Shown here in pieces: positions 45,650-54,158 of a stretch of 64,000 bases of DNA. The notes beneath the pieces were generated by a model that worked only from the letters and a program-made list of their open reading frames with translations, did not search any database and was not told the origin of the DNA. Within the stretch, counting starts at the first letter, position 1; each line of letters begins with the position of its first letter. The stretch spans positions 3,038,001 through 3,102,000 of the forward strand of contig CAXXLO010000002.1 in the NCBI GenBank assembly GCA_963664085.2. Reading direction: 5' to 3'. The stretch comes from Bin5 sp022821545 (GTDB taxonomy: Bacteria; Chloroflexota; Anaerolineae; Caldilineales; Caldilineaceae). Made by a program: the position numbers and the translations under genes.

Positions 45650-46786
45650 TTACTCGGCTACCCTGGCATCGACAATCGCGAGCAGCGCGTTCGTCTGGTC
45701 CAGTTTTACCTTGTAGATTTCAAAATCGCCAAAATAGGCGCGGTCGTACCGATCCCCTTCAAATTCGCCTGTGAAAAACCAGCGCTTGGTGTATTGCATG
45801 GAGACGAGCATTCCTGTACGGACGTCGTGGCAGGTCAGACCGTTGTAGACGGTCGTCCAACCGCTTTCCTCTGCAACTTCGGCCTGCTGTTCTTCGCTGC
45901 ACCAGACTTCGATCTCCTCGCCCGAATCCAGGTGAAACAGCGCGTTGGCGATTCCAGGGCGGGGCCCCAGCCAGTAGTTGAAGAAGAATAGCCCGGTGGA
46001 GTTGGGATAGCGCTCCGTACCCTCGAGACGGTCAATCTGGTGAGGCCACGTGGAATCTTCCCCGCACGCCTCTTCCCAGGTAACGATGCGATTTATCTCC
46101 AGCCAGCGCAGATCGCGATTGCCGTGGATCTCGGTTCTGGAAACGGCGGCGCACTCATTGACGGCGCAGCGCCGCGAACCGCACTCATACTGAACGTTCC
46201 AGGAGGCCGCAAGGTCCTCAGGGAACAGAGGAATCAATGGGGGCAGTGTCTCGGCGTTCTCGTCAGGCGTCACCACTATCTGAGATATCCAGGCGGTTTG
46301 GGGTGCCTCAACTTCGGCATCATCCTCTCCATCGATACAGCAGATTCGCCACCAGCCCCCATCGGTGCGGCCCGTAGTCGTGAAGGTATCTCCTTCGACG
46401 GCCCTGGACACGATCTGAAAGTCGATACTGGGGCCGCTGCGGATATTGGCCCTGGGTCTCGTTATCGTCAGGATCGCCGGTTCAACGCCGTCATTCGGGG
46501 CCGCTTCAACCTCCTCCGTTTCCGGCGGCCCCCCTTCGCCTCCACCCTGTTGCAAAGGCACGATCCCGGGCGGCAAAACGTTCTCCTCTTCAGTCTCAAC
46601 CGCTGCCTGCTCGACCACCAGGTTGGGGTCTTCGGCAGGAATCGGCACGCACGCGGCCAGCCCGAACAGACCCAGGCACAGGAACAGAGACGTCAAGCAG
46701 GCCCTGATCCGACCGGCGGCGCCAGACCACAGTCGCGTGAGCAGAAAAAGGCCTGATCGGCTTGCAAACCCTTCGGCGTTATTCAT
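45650..46786 (-). CDS. Lipoprotein with bacterial SH3 domain
   Basis: 378 residues. A basic head and hydrophobic core (TSLFLCLGLFGLAAC) end in lipobox LAAC near residue 46, so it is probably lipid-anchored. An acidic Glu/Pro linker (50-105) is followed by a bacterial SH3 domain (about 107-170; PRANIRSGPSIDFQIVSRA). The C-terminal 200 residues contain several Cys pairs and Trp residues but no recognisable enzyme motif; a ligand- or wall-binding domain is likely. The gene is divergent from the GT2 gene across a 284-bp promoter region. Confidence 0.75.
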   Translation of the reverse strand: MNNAEGFASRSGLFLLTRLWSGAAGRIRACLTSLFLCLGLFGLAACVPIPAEDPNLVVEQAAVETEEENVLPPGIVPLQQGGGEGGPPETEEVEAAPNDGVEPAILTITRPRANIRSGPSIDFQIVSRAVEGDTFTTTGRTDGGWWRICCIDGEDDAEVEAPQTAWISQIVVTPDENAETLPPLIPLFPEDLAASWNVQYECGSRRCAVNECAAVSRTEIHGNRDLRWLEINRIVTWEEACGEDSTWPHQIDRLEGTERYPNSTGLFFFNYWLGPRPGIANALFHLDSGEEIEVWCSEEQQAEVAEESGWTTVYNGLTCHDVRTGMLVSMQYTKRWFFTGEFEGDRYDRAYFGDFEIYKVKLDQTNALLAIVDARVAE

Positions 46787-47070
46787 CTGCGGATGCGCCC
46801 CTGTTCATGAATCTCTTTATGTTCTTGATCGAAAGAGTCGAGGTGAGGAAGGATTCGGCGGCCAAGCCTGGCCGCCGAAACAGTTGCTAACATTTATGCT
46901 GACATATTCATGCTTTCTTCGACCTTCAGTATAGCCATGTTGTGGCGGAATGACAATAGTTGTGTTCTAATGACGCTGTCCTTTCCGCCTTCCAAAAGAG
47001 CACGAAAGTATGCTGTTCAGCATACGTAGGTTAATCGTGCCATAACCAGTCATTTTACTCTAAAGGCCAG
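46787..47070. promoter_or_regulatory. Divergent intergenic region with palindromic operator candidate
   Basis: Holds promoters for the SH3 lipoprotein and GT2 genes. A near-perfect palindrome GTATGCTG-TT-CAGCATAC lies at 47008-47025, 46 bp before the GT2 start, suitable as an operator or an RNA hairpin. Confidence 0.55.
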
Positions 47071-48027
47071 ATGAACCGTTTAGAAGACCGGCGTGCGCAG
47101 CAAGATCATCCCTTGCGATCCGAACCGGCCACTTCCGCCCGCCGGCACGATTCGCGGTTAGAAGACGAGAGGGACTTTGCCAGCGCCGGAACAGTTGACC
47201 CGGAGTCCTCCAACTGGCGGAGAGCAGCGCTTGCCGTCGTAGTGCCTACCTATAACGAATCCGACAATCTCGAAGAGCTGGTCGAATCCCTGTTTTCCCT
47301 GCCGCTGAAAGACCTGAAGCTGGTGATTGTTGACGACAACTCGCCTGACGGCACGGGCGCGCTCGCCGAAGAGTTGGCGCAACGCTACAACCGGGTCGAC
47401 ACGCGAATGGCGGTGATTCATCGCTCGGAAAAGGGCGGGCTGGGCACGGCCTATATCGCGGGCTTTCAACGCGCGCTTGCGGACGGCGCAGATTTCGTGG
47501 CGCAGATGGATGCCGACTTCAGCCACTGTCCGACCTACATACTGCAGATGCTCGGCGTTGTTTTCGCCACCGACATGGACGTCGTCATTGGCAGCCGCTA
47601 TGTGCCAGGGGGTACGCTGGACGAGAATTGGAACTGGTGGCGAAGTCTCTTGAGCAAGTGGGCAAACATCTACTGCCGCACTGTCCTGAAGATCCAGGTT
47701 CGGGACATGACTGCCGGCTTCAAGCTCTGGCAGCGAAGCGCGCTGCAGGAAATCAAGTTGGAAACGATCAGGAGCAACGGGTATATTTTTCAGGTCGAAA
47801 TGGCCTACCTGTGCGAAAAACTTGGCTTCCGCGTCATTGAACTCCCCATTCACTTTGAAGATCGCCGGGTCGGCCAGAGCAAAATGAATATGTCGGTCAA
47901 GCTGGAGTCAATCTGGCGGGTTTGGGAACTGCTGTGGCGGCACCGCAAGCGTGTTTCGGGAGGCAGAGCGCCGCTCACTCAGCCCCGCCCGGTCGTGACC
48001 GGCGGCAGACCCGCTCCCCACCGTTAG
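47071..48027 (+). CDS. Polyprenol-phosphate mannosyltransferase-like GT2
   Basis: 318 residues. GT2 fold of dolichol-phosphate mannose synthase type: VVVPTYNESDNLEELV near residue 53, DDNSPDGTG, the metal-binding QMDADFSHCP (DxD), GSRYVPGGT and the RVGQSKMN motif near the acceptor site. No C-terminal membrane helices, so it is the short soluble DPM1 type. It would charge polyprenyl phosphate with mannose or a related sugar for surface glycans. A ~45-residue disordered N-terminus precedes the domain. Its TAG is immediately followed by the ATG of the giant membrane gene, which suggests a tight functional link. Confidence 0.92.
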   Translation: MNRLEDRRAQQDHPLRSEPATSARRHDSRLEDERDFASAGTVDPESSNWRRAALAVVVPTYNESDNLEELVESLFSLPLKDLKLVIVDDNSPDGTGALAEELAQRYNRVDTRMAVIHRSEKGGLGTAYIAGFQRALADGADFVAQMDADFSHCPTYILQMLGVVFATDMDVVIGSRYVPGGTLDENWNWWRSLLSKWANIYCRTVLKIQVRDMTAGFKLWQRSALQEIKLETIRSNGYIFQVEMAYLCEKLGFRVIELPIHFEDRRVGQSKMNMSVKLESIWRVWELLWRHRKRVSGGRAPLTQPRPVVTGGRPAPHR

Positions 48028-51000
48028 ATGCCGCCTCTCCGACTTAGCAACATAATGCATCTTCTCCGAAGATTCCGCCCCGATCTGTTCGCCCTTGCCC
48101 TCCTCATTCTCCTGCCGCTTGCCTGGTTCGGCCCCGTTCTCTTCACGGGCAAGACGCTGCTGCCCTACGACAACCTCTATCAGTTCGAGCCCTGGCGATC
48201 TCTGCAGCCGGAGATTGCGCCCCACAACGAGCTGTTGAGCGACCTGGTCCTGGAGAACGCGGTCTGGAAGCTGCACGTGCGTCGAACATTGCAGCAACGG
48301 GAGCTCCCGCTCTGGAACCCGCAGCTGTTTTCGGGCGCGCCCTTCTTTGCCGCGGGCCAGTCAAGCGCCGCCTACCCTTTGAGCCTGCTGTTCTACATTC
48401 TACCGATAGAGGCCGCCTTCGGGTGGTTCACCGCGATCCAGCTGGCCATCGCCGGCGTCAATGCGTATCTGCTGGGCCGCGTCCTGAAACTTCGGCCCGC
48501 AGCCGCCATGTTCAGCGGCATCGCCTTTCAGTTCAGTGGTTTCCTGGTTGTCAGCGTCGTCTTCACAATGGTCGTGGCCGCCGCTTCCTGGCTGCCGCTT
48601 CTGCTGGCGATTATCGAGAAGATTATTCAGAAGCAGGAGGAGAAAGGGGCATCCGGTTTTCGCCCAATCCCCTATGTAGTGACAGGTGTGTGCGCGGTCG
48701 GGCTGGTGGTCCTGGCCGGGCACCCCGAGTTCCTATACTATACGCTGCTTACGGCTGGAATCTTTACGGCCGTGCGGCTGCTCGTCGCCTGGCGAAGGCT
48801 CGGCGGCCGCGGCGGCGACCTCAACTCGAACAGGCCGGCAGACGGCGCGGCGTCTCGCGATGGCACAGGCCGGCGCACTCTGCAGGCGCTCGCAAAAAAC
48901 GCGGCCTGGATCCTCCTGGTTCCGGTCCTGGGCCTAGCCGCAGGAGCAGTCCAGCTGCTGCCCCTATTCGAGCTTGTTCAGCGAAACTTCCGGGAAGGCT
49001 CCGCTACCTATCAGCAGGTCGTCGAATGGGCCTGGCCGGACCGCCACGTCCTGACATTCCTGCTTCCCGACATCTTCGGCAACCCAAGCCATCATCGCTG
49101 GTTCGATCTCTGGGCACTCCGCTGGCAGCCGGCGACGGTAAACCGGCTGGGAGAGGCCAGCGATACCATTTTCTGGGGCATCAAGAATTATGTCGAGGGC
49201 GGCAACTATGTCGGGGTCAGCACGTGGCTGCTGGCCGCGCTTGCTGTCGGCGTCTCAATGGCGTATACGCTGCGCCGGGCGCGCGGTGAGGAGGCGGAGA
49301 CGGCCTGGCCCGCGCAACGGTACCTGCGCGCGCCGACTCTGCTCTTCGCCTCACTGGCGTTTGTCTCCCTGCTCTTCGCATTCGGCACGCCGCTCTACGC
49401 CCTTCTATTCTACGGCCTGCCCGGCTGGGACCAGCTCCACAGCCCCTTCAGATGGGTCTTTCCTTTCACACTTGCCATGTCGGTCCTGGGCGGCATCGGA
49501 TTAGAGCAGGCGCTTTCTTTGCGCGCGCATGGCGGTGACGACCGATCCGCTGCGATTGCACGAATTCGGACAAGGTTGAAGTGGTTCACCGGCTTTCTCG
49601 CGCTTTCTGCATGCGCCGCGGGTCTGGGCGCGCTCGCGGCGGTCGCCGCCAGCTATTTCGTTCCCGGACCCTTCGAGACGCTCGCGCAGCGGGTCGTGGA
49701 GTCGTCCGACCTGGCGCAGGCGGCATTTGCCGATGGGCGCATGTTTTGGGGCTATCAGAGCCTTGGGCTGGCCCGCTTCGGCGTGTTTGCCCTGGTGGGC
49801 GGGCTGCTCCTGTCGCGACTTACACGAACGGCTCGAAACGACGCCGCAGGCGCTGAAACTTCCGCCGGAATAGGCCGAAAGGCAACGAGCAGAGGATTCT
49901 CAGCCAGGGCGCTTGCCTATGCCTTCGCCGCTGTTCTCGCTCTCGATCTCTTCGCTGTCCATGGTTCCTTCAATCCAGCCGCAGAACCGTCTCTCTCACC
50001 GTTGAGAAACGTGCCGCCGGTGGTGCAGTATATCAATCAGAGAGAGAAAGCAGGTTTGGGCAGCGATATCCAATACGCTCCCTTCCGCTTTACGACCTTC
50101 GACCCCCCCGGCAGCAAAACATTCAACGCCAATGTCGGCATGTATTACGGATGGCAGGATATTCGCGGCTACGACTCGATCATCCCTAAACAGTATGTTG
50201 ACCTGATGAACCGCGTCGCGGACCAGAGCGGGGAGCTTCTCTATAACCGCATCGCTCCGATCTACGCAGCAAGCAACTCCGCCAACGGGCACAACCCTTT
50301 CGCGGCACTGGAAAATCCGTTGCTGGACCTGTTGGGCGTCAAGTATCTCCTTTCGGAGCTGGTGGTCCCCAATTCGGACACGTGGCAAAAGGTACATGAG
50401 CAGGACGCGCTTCGCGTATACGAAAACCTGGAGGCCTTCCCCCGCGCTTACATTGCAACCCAGGCCGTTGTCCTGCCCCCTGAAGAGCAGCCACTCCTGG
50501 ATGCCGACCTCCGCCGGACGGTTTTCATAGAGGAAGCGCCGCCGGCGGAGGACGCTCTCATCCCGTCCAGCCCCGAAACGGCACATACGTCGATCAGCCG
50601 CTACACGGCCAACACCGTTTTCGTCGACGTCAATCTGAGCGACAGAGGCTGGCTCGTGCTGACCGACGCATACTTTTCCGGTTGGCAAGCGTACGTGAGG
50701 CCCTTCGGCGGCAGTGAGAACGACGAAAAAGAGTTGAACATCCAGCGGGCTAACTCGGCCTTTCGTACCGTCTATCTGCCCGAAAGCGGCCAGTGGACGG
50801 TCCGTTTCACCTACAGCCCCATGAGCGTCAAGCTGGGCCTCTACATCAGTTTTCTGGCAACGATGCTGAGCCTGCTGCTTCTGTTGTGGTGGGCGTGGGG
50901 GCGGTTCTACCGACCGGAAGCAACCGCCGGAGAAGCCCGTACGGTCGCCAAGAATTCGGTCGTGCCGATGGGCCTCAATCTGGCCAACAGGGTAATCTAC

Positions 51001-52614
51001 TTCGCCTTTGCCATGTTTTACGTGCGCATATTGGGGCCGGAGGGGACCGGACAGTACGCCTGGGTCATTGCCGTATACGGCATATTTGAAATACTGAGCC
51101 GTTACGGCCTCGGCACGCTGGTGACCCGCGAGGTTGCAGCGGACAAGAGCAAGTCCAGCCTCTATCTGACAAACGTACTGTCGCTGCGTACCCTCTTATG
51201 GGCGGTCAGCATTGCGCTCATGGGTCTGGCAGTCGGCGGCTCCCGTTTCACTTCCGATTTGGGCGCGGCAGGCGGCGGCTTTCTGACCGGACTGTGGGAT
51301 TCATTCCTGGAGATGACGACAGGCTGGGCCGGAACTGAACTGACGCGGCAAGCGGCAGCTCCCATAGGCGCCGTGGAACTGCAGGCCGTCGCCGTATTTG
51401 CGCTGGTGATGTTAGTGGCTAACTGGTCAGACGCTTTCAGCAGCCTGTTCAACGCGTTCGAAAAGATGGAGTACCCCGCCGGCCTCGGCATCGCGATGGC
51501 ACTGCTGCAGGTGGCCCTGGGAGCGCTTGTCCTCTTGCTGGGCTGGGGCATCGTCGGCCTGGCCTGGGTGGCGCTGGTCGTAAACCTTGTCCAGCTTATC
51601 TGGCTGAACTGGCTCGTTCGTTCAACTCTATTCAAGCCGCAATGGAAATGGGACTGGGCTCTGCAGAAGTCGATGCTGGCAACCAGCGGCCCGCTCATGA
51701 TCAACCATCTCCTGGCCACGGTCTTCTGGCGCATCGACATCTGGATCCTGCGGCCCCTCGTCGGGGCGGCCAGCGTAGGGCTCTACAGCGTCGCCCTCAA
51801 ATACCTCGACGGGCTGAACATCATTCCCAGCACCTTCACACTGGCCGTTTTTCCACTCATGAGCCGCCTGGCAAGGCAGGAAGGCGCAGCGCTGCTCCGG
51901 TCCTACACGCTGAGTGTGCGGCTGCTGTTGATCGTCAGCCTGCCGCTGGCCGTGACAGTAACGCTCCTGGCACAGCCTCTCATCTATCTCCTTGGAGGTG
52001 TCGAATTCGCCGCGGGGTCCGGTGAAGTTGCCGTAGTTTCGGCCCGCGTTTGCCAGCTGTTCGGTGAGGCATTTTGGAGAATTGACTGCGGCGCGCTGAG
52101 CGCCGTGAGCGGTTCCGTCCTGGCGTTGCAGGTGATCATCTGGAGCATCCCTGTCGGCTTCGTCAACAGTGTAACCCAATACGTACTCATCGCCGCCGAC
52201 CAGCAGCGCTATCTGACGAAGGCCTTTGCCTTTGGCGTCGCGTTCAATCTGGCCGGAAATCTGCTGCTCATTCCACTACTCAGTTTCATCGGCGCGGCGG
52301 TCGTTACGATAATGAGCGAAGTCTGTCTGCTGCTCCTCTTTGCTCACCGTGTCCAGCGCAAGGTTGGGGCCGTCGCATGGCCGGATCTGATCTGGCGGCC
52401 GCTGATCTCTGCCGTTGCCATGGGAGTCATCCTCTACGGCTTTTCCGCAGCGGGGGTGAATGACTGGCTTGCGATCCTGCCCGGTCTGGCGGGTTACGGC
52501 GCCGTGTTCGCGCTGACAGGCGGGTTCGCCGATGCAGACTTGAAGGTTGCCGCCAGGGGGTTGTTGCAGAATCGCCTCGGCTGGCAGACGCAGGAGGAAG
52601 CGGAGGGCGCATAG
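48028..52614 (+). CDS. Fusion of YfhO-like membrane protein and Wzx/MOP-type flippase
   Basis: 1528 residues in one uninterrupted frame. Residues 1 to about 965 look like bacterial YfhO/GT-C-like membrane proteins: first helix then FTGKTLLPYDNLYQFEPW, NPQLFSGAPFFA, about 12 helices, an extracellular domain with YYGWQDIRGYDSI and KYLLSELVVPN, and a final helix near 945. A short linker (about 965-975) leads to a complete polysaccharide flippase of the MOP superfamily (from VPMGLNLANRVIYFAFAMFY): about 12-14 helices with GPEGTGQYAWV, YGLGTLVTREVA and MINHLLATVFWRIDIWILRP. A second ATG at 48055 is an alternative start. Such proteins normally come from separate genes; here lipid-linked sugar handling and flipping are joined. 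Confidence 0.88.
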   Translation: MPPLRLSNIMHLLRRFRPDLFALALLILLPLAWFGPVLFTGKTLLPYDNLYQFEPWRSLQPEIAPHNELLSDLVLENAVWKLHVRRTLQQRELPLWNPQLFSGAPFFAAGQSSAAYPLSLLFYILPIEAAFGWFTAIQLAIAGVNAYLLGRVLKLRPAAAMFSGIAFQFSGFLVVSVVFTMVVAAASWLPLLLAIIEKIIQKQEEKGASGFRPIPYVVTGVCAVGLVVLAGHPEFLYYTLLTAGIFTAVRLLVAWRRLGGRGGDLNSNRPADGAASRDGTGRRTLQALAKNAAWILLVPVLGLAAGAVQLLPLFELVQRNFREGSATYQQVVEWAWPDRHVLTFLLPDIFGNPSHHRWFDLWALRWQPATVNRLGEASDTIFWGIKNYVEGGNYVGVSTWLLAALAVGVSMAYTLRRARGEEAETAWPAQRYLRAPTLLFASLAFVSLLFAFGTPLYALLFYGLPGWDQLHSPFRWVFPFTLAMSVLGGIGLEQALSLRAHGGDDRSAAIARIRTRLKWFTGFLALSACAAGLGALAAVAASYFVPGPFETLAQRVVESSDLAQAAFADGRMFWGYQSLGLARFGVFALVGGLLLSRLTRTARNDAAGAETSAGIGRKATSRGFSARALAYAFAAVLALDLFAVHGSFNPAAEPSLSPLRNVPPVVQYINQREKAGLGSDIQYAPFRFTTFDPPGSKTFNANVGMYYGWQDIRGYDSIIPKQYVDLMNRVADQSGELLYNRIAPIYAASNSANGHNPFAALENPLLDLLGVKYLLSELVVPNSDTWQKVHEQDALRVYENLEAFPRAYIATQAVVLPPEEQPLLDADLRRTVFIEEAPPAEDALIPSSPETAHTSISRYTANTVFVDVNLSDRGWLVLTDAYFSGWQAYVRPFGGSENDEKELNIQRANSAFRTVYLPESGQWTVRFTYSPMSVKLGLYISFLATMLSLLLLLWWAWGRFYRPEATAGEARTVAKNSVVPMGLNLANRVIYFAFAMFYVRILGPEGTGQYAWVIAVYGIFEILSRYGLGTLVTREVAADKSKSSLYLTNVLSLRTLLWAVSIALMGLAVGGSRFTSDLGAAGGGFLTGLWDSFLEMTTGWAGTELTRQAAAPIGAVELQAVAVFALVMLVANWSDAFSSLFNAFEKMEYPAGLGIAMALLQVALGALVLLLGWGIVGLAWVALVVNLVQLIWLNWLVRSTLFKPQWKWDWALQKSMLATSGPLMINHLLATVFWRIDIWILRPLVGAASVGLYSVALKYLDGLNIIPSTFTLAVFPLMSRLARQEGAALLRSYTLSVRLLLIVSLPLAVTVTLLAQPLIYLLGGVEFAAGSGEVAVVSARVCQLFGEAFWRIDCGALSAVSGSVLALQVIIWSIPVGFVNSVTQYVLIAADQQRYLTKAFAFGVAFNLAGNLLLIPLLSFIGAAVVTIMSEVCLLLLFAHRVQRKVGAVAWPDLIWRPLISAVAMGVILYGFSAAGVNDWLAILPGLAGYGAVFALTGGFADADLKVAARGLLQNRLGWQTQEEAEGA

Positions 52615-52647
52615 ACGGGGCCAGGCAGCGCTTATGGCAACAGCCGG

Positions 52648-52673
52648 TCTGAAGTCAGTTGCGTGATTTCAGA
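52648..52673. terminator. Hairpin between convergent flippase and ATL genes
   Basis: TCTGAAGTCA (52648-52657) pairs with TGATTTCAGA (52664-52673) over 10 bp with one G-U; no T run follows. Likely bidirectional. Confidence 0.55.
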
Positions 52674-52686
52674 ACAGTGCGGCGGG

Positions 52687-53064
52687 TCAACTGCGAGGGC
52701 GCCAGGGTAGAAGTGTAAAGTCGTTCGCTTCCAGCCACTCCGGATCGGGCCCATCCCAGCCGAAGCGGTCCAGGTCAATGCGTCCGTCCGCCTGGAAGAG
52801 GATGCCTTCTTCCACAAGCATTTGGCGCTGGCGATCCGTCGCCATGGGATCCCCACGGGGGCTGATGCCTCCCTTGCTGTTGACGACCCGCTGCCATGGT
52901 ACGTCAGTGTCCGCGGGCAGTCCGCCCAGCGCATAGCCAGCCATGCGAGGCGAAGCCGCCCCCGCAATCCAGGCGATCTGACCGTAGGTCGCGACCCGCC
53001 CCAGCGGGATCTCCCGGACAACGAGAAGCATCTTCCGGTAAACAGTTTCCTTCTCTCCGGACAT
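52687..53064 (-). CDS. Alkyltransferase-like (ATL) DNA-repair protein
   Basis: 125 residues from ATG 53064, preceded by GGAGGG. Resembles the DNA-binding domain of O6-alkylguanine-DNA methyltransferase: IPLGRVATYGQIA helix-turn-helix region, MAGYALGGLPADTD, and NSKGGISPRG. The MGMT active site PCHRV is replaced by PWQRV (Cys to Trp), the hallmark of ATL proteins, which bind alkylated guanine without repair and recruit nucleotide excision repair. It lacks the N-terminal half of full Ogt. Monocistronic, convergent with the flippase fusion. Confidence 0.92.
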   Translation of the reverse strand: MSGEKETVYRKMLLVVREIPLGRVATYGQIAWIAGAASPRMAGYALGGLPADTDVPWQRVVNSKGGISPRGDPMATDRQRQMLVEEGILFQADGRIDLDRFGWDGPDPEWLEANDFTLLPWRPRS

Positions 53065-53240
53065 TGACCTGCGTCCCTCCGCGTAGGCCATTGGCAGGCT
53101 GCCTGGCGCGTTCGCCGTACAGCCGCCATCCTGCCACTTGCCTTGTCTTTTTCGCAAAACAGGCCGGCGCCTGAACCCGGTTCTTCGGCCCATCCCGCCG
53201 GCTCACGGAGTTCAGTTTGGCAATACGTCCTCCTGCGACT

Positions 53241-54158
53241 ATGCTTGCTTGCATGAATGTCTCAATCAAGGAGCTTCTGACCGTCTGGGCGTTTTATCCC
53301 GGTTCAGCCGCTGTTCTGCTGGCCATCTTTCTGCCTTATACAGTTAGCTGGCTGCGGTTGAGACGCAACTGTTGTCCCCTGGCAACGAATGGTCGTCTGA
53401 TCAGTTACTGCGCGGGGACAGCCGCGCTGGCACTGGCCTTTCATTCCCCTCTGGTTGCGCTTCAACAGGAACTGCTAATCGGCAGGGCCGGTCAACAGAT
53501 CCTCATCGGGCTACTGGCGCCGCCCCTCCTGTGGTTGGCCTGCCCGGCCCACGTCATCCTGCGCGGGCTGCCTGCTCCCGCAAGACGCTGGATCGTGAGA
53601 AGGCTGAAAAAGTCCACGATGTCCGGAGTTATAGTTCGCAGGCTGACTCACCCGCTCATTGTCTGGCTGTTGGCCTTCAGTGTCTTCCTGCTCTGGCATG
53701 AGCCGGGCATCGCCAACTGGCTGCTGGTCCATCCTTCCGTCTACCGACTTGGCCTGTGGGGCGTCTGGATCACATATATGCTTTTCTGGTGGCATCCACT
53801 GGGAACAGGTCTGCGTTTGCGGCGGGCGATGCATCCGGGCATCGCGTTTCTGTATGTCATCATCGGGGGGGAGGTCCCAAACATGGTAACCGGGGTGACC
53901 CTGGCGTTCCGCAATACGCCCGCCTACAGTTACTATGCCGGCCGCTTGCCCGTTTCCGAGTTGACGACGATACAGGACCAGATGGTCAGTGGAGGCATTA
54001 TCTGGTTCCTCGGAAGCATTATATACGTCGGCGTTGCCGTAGGGCTCCTGGGCCGCGTCTTTCGCAACTTTGAGGCGCCGCGGCCGCAGCCCATCACTTG
54101 GGAGGCAACTGAACGGACCATCGCCCCGGGACTGGAACACCGGGTCCTTGGACCATGA
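53241..54158 (+). CDS. ctaG: Cytochrome c oxidase assembly factor CtaG (caa3_CtaG family)
   Basis: About 305 residues; ATG 53241 or 53253 are the likely starts. Seven membrane helices. Family signs: HSPLVALQQELLIGR, PLLWLACP, FLLWHEPGIANWLL, WWHPLGTGLRLRR and QMVSGGIIWFLGSII, with His residues placed as in CtaG proteins needed for Cu delivery to caa3-type oxidases. No oxidase subunit gene is adjacent, but a SCO1 copper protein is encoded at 36087. Its stop overlaps the next start by 4 bp (ATGA), so it is translationally coupled to the metalloprotease gene. Confidence 0.9.
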   Translation: MLACMNVSIKELLTVWAFYPGSAAVLLAIFLPYTVSWLRLRRNCCPLATNGRLISYCAGTAALALAFHSPLVALQQELLIGRAGQQILIGLLAPPLLWLACPAHVILRGLPAPARRWIVRRLKKSTMSGVIVRRLTHPLIVWLLAFSVFLLWHEPGIANWLLVHPSVYRLGLWGVWITYMLFWWHPLGTGLRLRRAMHPGIAFLYVIIGGEVPNMVTGVTLAFRNTPAYSYYAGRLPVSELTTIQDQMVSGGIIWFLGSIIYVGVAVGLLGRVFRNFEAPRPQPITWEATERTIAPGLEHRVLGP

